DNA from: Kitasatospora xanthocidica
GTDB taxonomy: Bacteria > Actinomycetota > Actinomycetes > Streptomycetales > Streptomycetaceae
Direction: 5' to 3'
DNA: 64,000 nucleotides
Assembly (NCBI RefSeq): GCF_014656195.1
Contig: NZ_BNBY01000004.1
Coordinates: forward strand, 62,001-126,000
The position numbers and the translations under genes were made by a program. This document shows, piece after piece, positions 17,126-25,454 of this stretch. The notes under the pieces are model-generated. The model was not told the origin of the DNA. It ran no database searches and worked only from the letters and a program-made list of their open reading frames with translations. Each line of letters starts with the position of its first letter. The first letter of the stretch is position 1.

Positions 17126-17141
17126 CCGCCCGGCCGGGCGG
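17126..17141. terminator. Short GC palindrome after the secreted-protein gene
   Basis: CCGCCCGG directly followed by CCGGGCGG (17126-17141) starts right after the stop codon. With no loop it is a weak terminator candidate. Confidence 0.35.
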
Positions 17142-17313
17142 GGACGTGACCGCCCGGCCCCACCGCGCGGCCTTCATCAGGAAAACGGCCGGTTCCTCCC
17201 CTAGGGTCGGAATGCCGACGCCCGCGGCGCGCGGGTACGGGACGACACCCGTACGCACCGCGCGCCGCAGGCCCGCCGGCGCCCACCCGGCCCGGGACCC
17301 GATGGGAGCGGCC

Positions 17314-19173
17314 ATGCCGTCGTACCCCTACCGCACCACCCGCGAGGACGTCCACGTCCCGCTGCCCGACGGCACCCGGCTGGCCGCCCGGCTGTGGCGG
17401 CCGGTCGGCGACGAACCCGTCCCGGTACTGCTGGAGTACTCCGGCGACCGCCTCAGCGACCGCACCGCCGCCGAGGACGCCCGCCGCCACCCCTGGTACG
17501 CCGGCCACGGCTACGCCACCCTGCGGGTCGACACCCGCGGGCACGGCAACTCGGACGGCACTCCCGGCGAGCCCGGCGGCGAACAGGAGCTCGCCGACGG
17601 CGCCGCCGCCGTCGACTGGCTGGCCCGCCGCCCCTGGTCGAGCGGGCGGGTCGGCCTGCTCGGCGCCGGCGCGGCCGGCACCACCGCGCTGCGGCTGGCC
17701 GCCCGGGTGCCGGACACCGTCGGCGCCGTGGTCACCGCCTGCCCCGAGGGCGGCCACCGGCTCGGCGGCGCCCTCCTCGCCGCCGACCTGCACACCCGGC
17801 TCACCGCCCTGGTCGCCGACGCCGCCCTGCCCCCGGACCCGCGCCACGTCGGCGACGCCTGGCGCGAGCGCTGGCTGACCCGCCTGGAGTCCCTGGAGCC
17901 GCCCGTCGACACCTGGATCGCCGCCGGCGAGACCAGCGTCCCGGTCTCCGTCCCCACCCTCGCGATCGCCGGCTGGGGCGACCCGTCCTGCTCCTTCGTG
18001 CTGCGCCTGCTCGCCGAGGACCCCACCGCCCGCGCCCTGATCGGCCCCTGGCCGCACGGCCTGCCCGAGGACGCCCTGCCCGAGACCCTGCGCTGGTGGG
18101 ACCACTGGCTGCGCGGCGTCGACACCGGCGCCGCCGGGGAGCCCGCCCTGCGCAGTTGGATCAGCACCCGCTGGACCGGCGACGAGGCCTGGCCCTCCCC
18201 CGACGTCCGCGAGATCCACTACGGCCTGGACGGACCGCTGCGCACCGCCGGCACCGCCTCCGACGACCGCTACGTCCGGGTCCGCTCCCCGCAGCACACC
18301 GGCCTCAACGCCGGCGCCCACGTCCAGCGGGGCCGCCCCGCCGACCAGCCGCCCGACCAGCGCGAGGAGGACGGCCGCTCGGTCTGCTTCGACTCCCAGC
18401 CGCTGCCCGAGCCGGTCGAAGTGCTCGGCGCCCCGACCGTACGGCTGCGGCTGCGGCTGGGCGAGGGCGGGTCGGCCGCCCTGGTGGCGGTGCGGCTCTG
18501 CGCGGTCGGCCCGGACGGCACCTCGGAGCTGGTCACCCGGGGCGTCCTGGTCGCCGACGGGCCGGACGCCGAGGTGGAGCTGGCCGCCTGCGCCCGGACC
18601 GTACCGACCGGGCACCGGCTGCGGCTGGCGTTCTCCTCCGTCTACTGGCCGTGGGTGTGGCCCCCGGCGGACCCCTCCGGGTACGCCCTCGACCCGTCCC
18701 GCTCCGTGCTGAGCCTGCCCGTCCGCCACCTCGCCGCCGACGTCGGCGCCGCACCGGTCACCCTCGATCCCCCGGAGCTGCCCGAACCTCTGGACGTCCA
18801 CCTCACCGAGCCGCTCACCGCCCGGCCCGAGCACCTCACCGTCCACGACATCGGCCGCCACGAGTGGCGCACCGAGCTCTCCCCCGCCACCGACGGCACC
18901 CGCACCCACCCCGACGGCCTGGTCCGCGACGAGCACACCGTCACCGCCTACCGCGTCCTCACCGACGCCCCGCTCAGCGCCCAGGCCCGCACCGACCACA
19001 CCGTACGGCTGGAGCGCCCCGACATCGGCTGGGACGTCACCCTCCAGACCCGCGCCCAACTGCGCTGCGACGCCGGGCACTTCCTCAGCATCGTGCAGCT
19101 GCGGGCGCTGGAGGCCGGATCGGTGGTGTTCTCCCGCGAGTGGCAGCACCGGGTGCCCCGGAAGAACCCCTAA
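17314..19173 (+). CDS. CocE/NonD-family hydrolase-like protein, nucleophile Ser missing
   Basis: A 619-residue protein with the CocE/Xaa-Pro dipeptidyl-peptidase layout: an N-terminal alpha/beta-hydrolase domain (VHVPLPDGTRLAARLWRP, then TLRVDTRGHGNSDGTPGE), a cap region, and a C-terminal jelly-roll domain from about residue 340. Active family members carry the nucleophile in a GISWGG-like elbow; here that elbow is GAGAAG at residues 117-122, so the Ser is Gly. The Asp position (GWGDPS) and His position (GPWPHG) are still present. It may be an enzymatically dead relative or may use other chemistry. The ATG at 17314 follows GGGAG. Confidence 0.85.
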   Translation: MPSYPYRTTREDVHVPLPDGTRLAARLWRPVGDEPVPVLLEYSGDRLSDRTAAEDARRHPWYAGHGYATLRVDTRGHGNSDGTPGEPGGEQELADGAAAVDWLARRPWSSGRVGLLGAGAAGTTALRLAARVPDTVGAVVTACPEGGHRLGGALLAADLHTRLTALVADAALPPDPRHVGDAWRERWLTRLESLEPPVDTWIAAGETSVPVSVPTLAIAGWGDPSCSFVLRLLAEDPTARALIGPWPHGLPEDALPETLRWWDHWLRGVDTGAAGEPALRSWISTRWTGDEAWPSPDVREIHYGLDGPLRTAGTASDDRYVRVRSPQHTGLNAGAHVQRGRPADQPPDQREEDGRSVCFDSQPLPEPVEVLGAPTVRLRLRLGEGGSAALVAVRLCAVGPDGTSELVTRGVLVADGPDAEVELAACARTVPTGHRLRLAFSSVYWPWVWPPADPSGYALDPSRSVLSLPVRHLAADVGAAPVTLDPPELPEPLDVHLTEPLTARPEHLTVHDIGRHEWRTELSPATDGTRTHPDGLVRDEHTVTAYRVLTDAPLSAQARTDHTVRLERPDIGWDVTLQTRAQLRCDAGHFLSIVQLRALEAGSVVFSREWQHRVPRKNP

Positions 19174-19190
19174 AAGATTCACTTATACAA

Positions 19191-19220
19191 TTGCATTGAT
19201 TGTCGATACTGGCTTATAAA
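19191..19220 (+). promoter_or_regulatory. Probable promoter of the racemase gene, near-leaderless
   Basis: TTGCAT (19191-19196) and TATAAA (19215-19220) are 18 bp apart in an AT-rich patch, and the ATG is only 7 bp beyond. The transcript would begin at or very near the start codon. The stretch also holds the inverted repeat ACAAT-N7-ATTGT (19187-19203), a possible operator. Confidence 0.55.
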
Positions 19221-19227
19221 GGGCGGC

Positions 19228-19923
19228 ATGAAGACCCTGGGCCTGATCGGCGGCATGAGCTGGGAATCCACCGCCGAGTACTACCGCCTCCTCAACGAAC
19301 TCACCCGCGACCGCCTCGGCGGACTGCACTCCGCCCGCCTCGTCCTCCACTCGGTCGACTTCGCCGACATCGAGCGGCTGCAGACGGCCGGGCGGTGGGA
19401 GGAGGCCGGGAAGGTCCTGGCCGGCGCGGCTCGGTCCCTGGAGGCGGCCGGCGCGGAACTCCTGCTGATCTGCACCAACACCATGCACAAGGTCGCCGAC
19501 CAGGTGGCGGCGGCGGTCTCCGTCCCCCTGCTGCACCTCGCCGACGCCACGGCGGACGCCGTACGGGCCGCCGGGCTGCGCCGGGTCGGGCTGCTGGGGA
19601 CGGCGTTCACCATGGAACAGGACTTCTACCGGGGCCGGTTGGCCTCCGGCGGCCTCGACGTCCTCGTCCCGGACACCGACGCGCGCGCCCTGGTCCACCG
19701 GGTGATCTACCAGGAGCTCTGCCTCGGGGTGGTCCGGGAGGAGTCCCGGGCGGCCTACCGTCGGGTGATCGGCGAACTGGTGGCGGCCGGCGCGGAGGGC
19801 ATCGTCCTCGGCTGCACCGAGATCGAGCTGCTGGTCCGTCAGGAGGACAGCCCCGTGCCGCTGTTCCCCACCGCCCGGCTGCACGCCGAGGCTGCCGTGG
19901 CCGCCGCCCTCGACGGCCGCTGA
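19228..19923 (+). CDS. Aspartate/glutamate racemase-family amino-acid racemase
   Basis: A 231-residue protein starting KTLGLIGGMSWESTAEYYR, as in the YgeA-type PLP-independent racemases. The two catalytic Cys are at CTNTMHKVAD (about residue 83) and VLGCTEIELL (about residue 195), the usual mirror-image pair. It likely racemises an amino acid to the D-form for the wall or for catabolism; the specificity cannot be told. It is convergent with the small cupin gene. An AT-rich promoter lies directly upstream. Confidence 0.92.
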   Translation: MKTLGLIGGMSWESTAEYYRLLNELTRDRLGGLHSARLVLHSVDFADIERLQTAGRWEEAGKVLAGAARSLEAAGAELLLICTNTMHKVADQVAAAVSVPLLHLADATADAVRAAGLRRVGLLGTAFTMEQDFYRGRLASGGLDVLVPDTDARALVHRVIYQELCLGVVREESRAAYRRVIGELVAAGAEGIVLGCTEIELLVRQEDSPVPLFPTARLHAEAAVAAALDGR

Positions 19924-19942
19924 CTCCGCCCCCGGTCCTTTG

Positions 19943-20251
19943 TCACTCCTCCTCCGGCACCTCCACGATCAGCAGGGTCCCCCGGCTGCCCGCCCGCACC
20001 GCGTGCCGCGCACCGGCCGGGACGACGTACAGCTCGCCGGTCCGTACGGTCGACTCCTCGCCGTCCACCAGGAGTTCGAGGCTCCCCTCGGCGACGAACA
20101 GCGCCTCGGCCGTCCCGTGCACCTCCGGCTCCAGCTCCCGCCCGTCCATCCGCAGGACCTTCACCGCCGTCGTCCCGACCCGGCCCAGCACCTGGGACCG
20201 CCAGGCCTCGGGCAGCCGTGCCGCCCGCTCGTTCACATCGACCAAGCTCAT
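19943..20251 (-). CDS. Small cupin-domain protein
   Basis: A 102-residue single-domain cupin: EVHGTAEALFVAEGSLELLV matches cupin motif 1 (with His and Glu metal ligands), and GELYVVPAGARHAVRAG matches motif 2 (His). Such proteins bind a metal and either catalyse small-molecule reactions or bind a ligand. The start at 20251 lies 72 bp from the divergent gene at 20324. No partner is evident. Confidence 0.88.
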   Translation of the reverse strand: MSLVDVNERAARLPEAWRSQVLGRVGTTAVKVLRMDGRELEPEVHGTAEALFVAEGSLELLVDGEESTVRTGELYVVPAGARHAVRAGSRGTLLIVEVPEEE

Positions 20252-20288
20252 GGCCCTGGACGCTACCCAACCCGGGCGGGCCGTTGGT

Positions 20289-20317
20289 TGACCGTTCGGT
20301 AAAACCTCACCAGGATC
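20289..20317 (+). promoter_or_regulatory. Probable leaderless promoter before the gene at 20324
   Basis: TTGACC (20289-20294), a 17-bp spacer and CAGGAT (20312-20317) match a streptomycete housekeeping promoter. Initiation about 7 nt later falls on the GTG at 20324. The perfect palindrome ACCGTTCGGT (20291-20300) overlaps the -35 and may be an operator. Confidence 0.6.
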
Positions 20318-20323
20318 GCTCCG

Positions 20324-21163
20324 GTGAAGGCACGCACCCTCTACCACGACCTGCTCGACCACGACGGGCCCCGCCAGGACGAGCCCTGCCAGGACGACAT
20401 CGACCGCTGGCTCGGCCAGGCCGCCGCCCCCGGTTACCGCGAACGCCTGCGGACCGCCGCCGCCCACTCCGGCTGGTGGGCCGACGAGGAGCGCGGCGGG
20501 CCCGCCCTGCTGGAGGAGCTCTACGCCCTCGGCCGGGTCGCCGACCTCCTGCTGCTCGACCCCGTCGGTTCCCTCAGCGCCCGGCTGCGTCTGTTCACCG
20601 CCCTCGGCATGACACCGTTCGACGGGGCCGGGCCCTTCGACCCCTTCCTGCACGAGATCGTCGAGGTCGAGCAGGCCGCGGACCGGCAGACGCCGATCGA
20701 GGTCCTGGAGGTCCGCCACCCCGGGCTGATGCTGGGCGAGCTGCTGTTCGGCCGCGCCGGCGTGCGGGTCCGGGCCGGAGCCGCACACGCCGAACGCGGG
20801 GTGGCCGACCGCTTCCCGCTCTACTGGACGTTCCGCCGCGCCGACCGGCCCACCCGCGACCTGTCCCAGGGCTGGGGCAGCAACTCCCAGTGGAGCACGG
20901 ACTTCCGTCTCGACTACCGCACCCCCGGCGGCGACCACCTCAACGTCGCCGAGAACGGCTCGGTCGACGGCCGCCCCGAGCTCGGCCACTACCAGGACCT
21001 CGGCCCCGAGGAACGCCTGCTGACCCCCGCCGAGCGGCGCGAACTGCTGCGCCACCGCTGCCTGTTGCGCACCCCGCGGGCGGCCGCCGACCTGGCCTCC
21101 TCACCCGGCTGGGAGGACGACCTGTTCCCCTACGAGTGGCGGCTGCCGGCCGGCGAGGCCTGA
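20324..21163 (+). CDS. Protein of unknown function
   Basis: A 279-residue protein that I do not recognise. It has no signal peptide or membrane segment and is rich in charged residues. Visible features are a helical N-terminal half and a C-terminal part with SNSQWSTDFRLDYRTPGG, then NVAENGSVDG. The GTG at 20324 is supported by a promoter that would make the transcript leaderless. Its 3' end overlaps that of the convergent kinase gene by 34 bp. Confidence 0.75.
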   Translation: MKARTLYHDLLDHDGPRQDEPCQDDIDRWLGQAAAPGYRERLRTAAAHSGWWADEERGGPALLEELYALGRVADLLLLDPVGSLSARLRLFTALGMTPFDGAGPFDPFLHEIVEVEQAADRQTPIEVLEVRHPGLMLGELLFGRAGVRVRAGAAHAERGVADRFPLYWTFRRADRPTRDLSQGWGSNSQWSTDFRLDYRTPGGDHLNVAENGSVDGRPELGHYQDLGPEERLLTPAERRELLRHRCLLRTPRAAADLASSPGWEDDLFPYEWRLPAGEA

Positions 21164-22050
21164 TCGGCGAGCAGCTCGCGGATCACGTACCGGGCGATGC
21201 CCGTCATCCGCGGGTTGCTCTCCCGGTAGTAGGCGAGTTCCAGCAGGGCGACGGACAGCGCCCAGCCCCGGCCGCGGGCCCAGGCGGCGTCGTCCGCGGC
21301 CACGGCCGCCCGGAAGCCGGCGCGGGCCGGCGCGGGCAGCACGTACCAGGCGGTGATCAGGTCCACCGCCGGGTCACCGAGGCCCGCGCAGCCGAAGTCG
21401 ATGACGGCGCTCAACCGGCCGCGGTCGTCCACCAGCAGGTTGCCGGGCTGCAGGTCGGCGTGGATCCAGACCGGCGGACCGGGGTGCCCGGGGGCGCGGA
21501 GCGCCTCCTCCCAGACGGCGGCCGCCGCCCCGGCGTCGACGACGTCCGCCAGGGCCGCGAGCGCCGTCCGGACCGCGCCGTCCCGCTCCGACAGCGGCTC
21601 GCTGCGGTAGGAGGCGGGGCCACCGGCCGGGTCGATCCCTCGCATCGCGGTCACGAAGGCCGCCAAGTCGGCTGCCAGCAGGGCCGGTTCGGCCACCCGC
21701 CCGGCCACCGGGTTGGCACCGTCCAGCCAGCGCAGGACCGACCAGGGCCACGGACAGTCGTCCACCGGCCCGGCCTGGGCCAGCGGCACGGGCACCGCGA
21801 CCGGCAGCTGCGGGGCGAGGCGCCGCAGCCAGACGCACTCCTTCGCGATGTCCTCGACGGCCCCCGGGATCCGCGGGATCCGCACCACCAGGTCCGGGCC
21901 CAGCCGGTACATCGCGTTGCTGGTCCCGACAGTGGCCACCGGCTCCACCGACAGGCCCGCCCAGTGCGGGAACCGGGCGGCGACCATCCGGCGGACGAGG
22001 GCCTCGTCGATGTCGAGTTCGTCGGCGTGCATCGTGCGGGAGGAGGACAT
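21130..22050 (-). CDS. Aminoglycoside phosphotransferase-family kinase
   Basis: A 306-residue kinase-like protein. The N-lobe has VATVGTSNAMYRLGPDLVVRIP with the ATP-binding Lys/Arg region; the Brenner motif is WIHADLQPGNLLVD (catalytic Asp, Mg Asn) and the DFG-like Asp is in AVIDFGCAGLGDP. Family members phosphorylate aminoglycosides, macrolides or other hydroxylated metabolites. The C-terminus strongly resembles the partial gene at the left edge of the window. Its start could be the ATG at 22050 or an in-frame ATG at 22032. Not proven to be a resistance gene. Confidence 0.9.
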   Translation of the reverse strand: MSSSRTMHADELDIDEALVRRMVAARFPHWAGLSVEPVATVGTSNAMYRLGPDLVVRIPRIPGAVEDIAKECVWLRRLAPQLPVAVPVPLAQAGPVDDCPWPWSVLRWLDGANPVAGRVAEPALLAADLAAFVTAMRGIDPAGGPASYRSEPLSERDGAVRTALAALADVVDAGAAAAVWEEALRAPGHPGPPVWIHADLQPGNLLVDDRGRLSAVIDFGCAGLGDPAVDLITAWYVLPAPARAGFRAAVAADDAAWARGRGWALSVALLELAYYRESNPRMTGIARYVIRELLADQASPAGSRHS

Positions 22051-22097
22051 GGCGACCCACCCTGCCGCCGAACGGCGCGCCCGGCAACCGAATTCGG

Positions 22098-22146
22098 GCC
22101 CGTCCTCGCCCGCGGGCCGGGTCGCTGCGGGCGGGCGAGGACGGGC
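22098..22146 (-). terminator. Terminator-like hairpin after the SDR gene
   Basis: A perfect 16-bp stem (22098-22113 with 22131-22146) with a 17-nt loop lies between the SDR stop and the start of the kinase gene downstream on the same strand. Confidence 0.75.
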
Positions 22147-22162
22147 GGTGGGGCGGCGCCGT

Positions 22163-22876
22163 CTACCAGGGCACGACCGCGCCCGTGTGGTCCAGGAACC
22201 GCAGTCCGGGCTCGCCGCGATGGCGCTCGATCGTCTCCACCACGCCGGGAACGCTCTCCTCCACGCTCAACTCGGCCTCCATGCCCCCGAGTTCGGTGCG
22301 GACCCAGCCCGGGTCCATCAGCAGCAGGCTGCGCGTGCCACCGGCCTGGCGGACGGCGTAGCAGCGCATCAGCTGGTTCAGCGCGGACTTGCTCGCCCGG
22401 TACAGGTCCTGCCCGCCCTCGGTGTTCAGCGAGACGCTGCCCTGGTCGGAGGACATCACGCCGATCGTCCCGGTCGGCGGGACCAGCGGGCCGAGCGTCT
22501 CCACGACCCGCATCGGGCCGAGCGCGTTGGTGGCCATGACCTCGGTGAACATCTCCGTCGACACCTCGCCGATCGGCAGGTCACCGCGGGTGACGGCGGC
22601 GTTGACGAAGAGCAGGTCGAGGCTGCGCCGGGCCAGCCGGTCGCGCAGGGCCGCGATCTGCGCCGGATCGGTCATCTCCAGCGACTCGACGGTGAGGCGC
22701 CCGCCGGCGGCGTCCGCCAGGTCGTGCAGGGCGGTGCGGTGGCCGCCGCGCACGGTGCCGATGACGTCCCAGCCGCGGCGGAGGTACTCGGCGGCGATGC
22801 CGAGGCCGAGGGTACGGGAGGCGCCGACGACGAGGGCGGTCCCGCGCCCGTCGGCCGTGAGGTGGGTGTCGGTCAT
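22163..22876 (-). CDS. Short-chain dehydrogenase/reductase
   Basis: A 237-residue SDR. The NAD(P) motif is GTALVVGASRTLGLGIAAEY, the structural NAA motif appears as FVNAAVTRG, and the YxxxK active site is LYRASKSALNQLM with MSSDQGS before it (catalytic Ser). The C-terminus reads LMDPGWVRTELGG, typical of SDRs. It lacks the tail of the longest family members. Substrate unknown. The ATG at 22876 starts just before the hydrophobic first strand. The neighbouring frameshifted regulator is upstream on the same strand, and a second SDR is divergent beyond it. Confidence 0.9.
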   Translation of the reverse strand: MTDTHLTADGRGTALVVGASRTLGLGIAAEYLRRGWDVIGTVRGGHRTALHDLADAAGGRLTVESLEMTDPAQIAALRDRLARRSLDLLFVNAAVTRGDLPIGEVSTEMFTEVMATNALGPMRVVETLGPLVPPTGTIGVMSSDQGSVSLNTEGGQDLYRASKSALNQLMRCYAVRQAGGTRSLLLMDPGWVRTELGGMEAELSVEESVPGVVETIERHRGEPGLRFLDHTGAVVPW

Positions 22877-22985
22877 GGGTCGAGTCTCCGAGCCGCCGCG
22901 GCGGGGCGTCCAATGCCCTTCCGCACGCATTGATACCGCCCGGGCATGAATCCGGGCCCACCTCCGCCCCCGCCCCCGCGCCCAC

Positions 22986-23830
22986 TCACTCCCGGACCGC
23001 GAGGTCCTGACTGCCCACCACCTTCAGCAGCCGCAGCGCCGCGTGCGAGGGCGTGCCGGGGGCGGCGGTGTAGAAGATCGTCCACTGGTCGCGGTGCGGG
23101 TCGTGCAGCGCCTCGCAGTCCAGGTCGAGCGGGCCGACCACCGGGTGGAGGAGCCGCTTGCGGGTCGAACGGCGGACCTCGACGTCCTGCCGCGCCCACA
23201 GCGCCCGGAACTCGGCGCTGTGCGCGAGCAGCCGCTCGACCAGGGCCCGCAGGGCGCTGTCGGCGGGGTAGCGGGCCGCGGCGGACCGCAGGTCGGCGAC
23301 CGCGCGGCGGGCGAACCCGGCCTGGCCGGCGGGGTCGTGGCGGGCGCGCGTGTCCGGGTCGGTGAAGAAGCGCCAGATCAGGTTGCGCTCGCCGGGCGGC
23401 AGGGCGGAGAAGTCGCCGAGCAGTGCGGCCGCCATGGCGTTCCAGGCGAGGACGTCCCGGGCCGCGCTGCAGACCATCGCCGGGGTGTCGTCCAGCCGGT
23501 CGAGCAGGTGCAGGACCCCCGGCCGCACGTCACGGGCCGGCCCGGACGGCGGCAGCGGCGGCTCGCCCACCAGGTGGTGCAGGTGGGCGCGTTCGTCGTC
23601 GGAGAGCCGCAGCGCCCGGCTGATCGCCCCGATCATCTGGCGGGACGGCCGCGGCCCCCGGCCCTGTTCGAGGCGGATGTAGTACTCCACCGACATCCCC
23701 GCGAGCTGGCCACCTCCTGGCGGCGCAGGCCCGGGGTGCGGCGCCGCTCGCCGGCCGGCAGGCCGACGTCGGCCGGCTGGACCCGGGCGCGCCAGCGCCG
23801 CAGGAAGGCGGCCAGCTCCGCCCGGTCCAT
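22986..23830 (-). pseudogene. MmyB-type HTH regulator, frameshifted
   Basis: The N-terminal 41 codons (from the ATG at 23830, reading RAELAAFLRRWRARVQPADV, then RRTPGLRRQEVA) and the remaining part (LAGMSVEYYIRLEQGRG onward, ending at 22986) are in different frames. Joined, they give the standard XRE HTH plus the MmyB-like ligand-binding domain. The break is at about 23708-23712, where the plus strand reads CTGGCC and one more base would restore GLRRQEVA-Q-LAGMS. The span of 845 bp is one short of a full reading frame. It is either a recent pseudogene or a sequencing error; if intact, it would probably control the divergent SDR at 23944. Confidence 0.85.
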
Positions 23831-23943
23831 GTGTTCCACGCCCCCAGTCTGGCCCGGCCGGGCCCTCGCCCACCATGGCACCGCCGGTACCACCCTCGAC
23901 AGTGCTCTCCCGGCCCGTGTGCCGCCCGGCCAGGGTGGAGCCC

Positions 23944-24687
23944 ATGACCACCGCACCCCAGCACCGCATCGTCCTGATCACCGGCGCCACCAAGGGCATC
24001 GGCCTCGCCACCGCCGGAGAACTCGCCCGCGCCGGGCACACCGTACTGATCGGCGCCCGCGACCCCGAGCGCGGCACCGCGGCCGCCGCCGGGCTCACCG
24101 CCCGGGGCCTCGACGCCCGCCCCGTCCACCTGGACGTCACCGACCCCGCGACGGCCGCCGCCGCGGCCGCGCTGATCACCGCCGAGTACGGCCGGCTGGA
24201 CATCCTCGTCAACAACGCCGGCGTCGCCCCGGACTGGCGGCGCACACCGGAGGAACTGCCCGTCGAGGCCATGCGCGAGGCGTACGAGACCAACGTCTTC
24301 GGCGTCGTGACCGTCACCAACGCCATGCTGCCCCTGCTGCGCGAATCACCGTCGGGGCTGATCGGCAACGTCTCCAGCGGCCTCGGCAGCCTCGCCCTCC
24401 TGTCCGACCCGGACTCCCCGTTCTGGGAACACGCGACCCTGCTCGCCTACAACTCCTCCAAGGCCGCGCTCAACGCCGTCACCCTGATCTACGCCCGGGC
24501 GCTGCGCGACAGCGGCATCAAGGTCAGCGCGCTGGAGCCGGGGTACTGCGCGACCGACCTCAACGGGCACAGCGGGCACTCCAGCGCGGAGGAGGGCGGC
24601 CGCCGCATCGCCCGGCAGCTCGGGGAGGCGGCGACCGGGCCGACCGGGGTCTTCCTCCACCCGGAGGGCGGCCACCACTCCTGGTAG
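23944..24687 (+). CDS. Short-chain dehydrogenase/reductase
   Basis: A 247-residue classical SDR: IVLITGATKGIGLATAGEL (Rossmann), GARDPERG, HLDVTDPATA, ILVNNAGVAPD, then IGNVSSGLGS (Ser) and LAYNSSKAALNAVT (YxxxK). The GYCATDLNGHSG segment after the active site is like that of carbonyl-reductase-type SDRs. It likely uses NADPH. It is divergent from the frameshifted MmyB-type regulator, a common pairing in which the regulator controls the SDR. Substrate unknown. Confidence 0.93.
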   Translation: MTTAPQHRIVLITGATKGIGLATAGELARAGHTVLIGARDPERGTAAAAGLTARGLDARPVHLDVTDPATAAAAAALITAEYGRLDILVNNAGVAPDWRRTPEELPVEAMREAYETNVFGVVTVTNAMLPLLRESPSGLIGNVSSGLGSLALLSDPDSPFWEHATLLAYNSSKAALNAVTLIYARALRDSGIKVSALEPGYCATDLNGHSGHSSAEEGGRRIARQLGEAATGPTGVFLHPEGGHHSW

Positions 24688-24707
24688 CTCACCTCTGGCC
24701 TGGTGGC

Positions 24708-25373
24708 TCACCCCTGCCGGACCGCCCCCGCCGCGATCAGGCCGGGCAGCTCTCGCATGTCCGTGAAGACCACCGTGCCGGGGCCGGCCAGCCGCTCCGC
24801 CGGGGTGATCCCGCCGGCGTAGCCGAGCGCGCGCATCCCGGCGGCGCGGGCGGCCTGGACGCCGGGCAGGCTGTCCTCGACCACGACGCAGGCGGCCGGG
24901 TCGACGCCCATCGAACGCGCGGCGTGCAGGAACAGGTCGGGCGCGGGCTTGCCGCGGCCGACGTCGGTGGCGCTGAAGATCCGCCCGGCGAAACGGTCGT
25001 GGAGGCCGGTCCGCCCGAGGGTGTGCCGCATCTTCTCGTGCGGCCCGCTGGAGGCCACGCAGGTGGGCAGGGTGATCGCGGCCAGCGCCTCGGGCAGCCC
25101 GTCCACCGGCGTCAGCCCGGCGTCCACGGCCTCGGCGTGCAGCTCGCGGAACCGCTTGTCCCACACCGTCGCCGTCTCCTCCCCCAACCGCTCGGCCACC
25201 GTCGCGTGGTTGGCCGCCTCCGAACGCCCGACGAACCGCTCGATCGCCTCCGCCTCACCCAGCGCCCAGCCGTACTCCTCCCCCAACCGCACCAGCACCC
25301 GCACGGCGATCACCTCGCTGTCCACCAGCACGCCGTCGCAGTCGAATATCACCAGTTCTATCGGCTCGCTCAT
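24708..25373 (-). CDS. HAD-family phosphatase (phosphoglycolate/phosphoglucomutase-like)
   Basis: A 221-residue HAD hydrolase of subfamily IA. Motif I is VIFDCDGVLVDSE (nucleophile and acid Asp), motif II is CVASSGPHEKM (Ser), motif III Lys is in GRGKPAPDLFL, and motif IV is VVVEDSLPGVQAAR. The helical cap lies between motifs I and II. Likely substrates are small sugar or nucleotide phosphates. It is convergent with the SDR gene at 23944-24687 with a 20-bp gap. Confidence 0.92.
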   Translation of the reverse strand: MSEPIELVIFDCDGVLVDSEVIAVRVLVRLGEEYGWALGEAEAIERFVGRSEAANHATVAERLGEETATVWDKRFRELHAEAVDAGLTPVDGLPEALAAITLPTCVASSGPHEKMRHTLGRTGLHDRFAGRIFSATDVGRGKPAPDLFLHAARSMGVDPAACVVVEDSLPGVQAARAAGMRALGYAGGITPAERLAGPGTVVFTDMRELPGLIAAGAVRQG

Positions 25374-25404
25374 CCGCCCAGCTTAGGCGCGGCCCCCACC
25401 CGCT

Positions 25405-25438
25405 CAGGGGCCCGGCGGCGGTGGCCGCCGGGCCCCTG
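25405..25438 (-). terminator. Strong terminator-like hairpin after the protease gene
   Basis: A perfect 15-bp GC-rich stem (25405-25419 with 25424-25438) and a 4-nt GGTG loop lie 17 bp beyond the protease stop. Confidence 0.85.
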
Positions 25439-25454
25439 TGGGCGGGGTGGCGCG

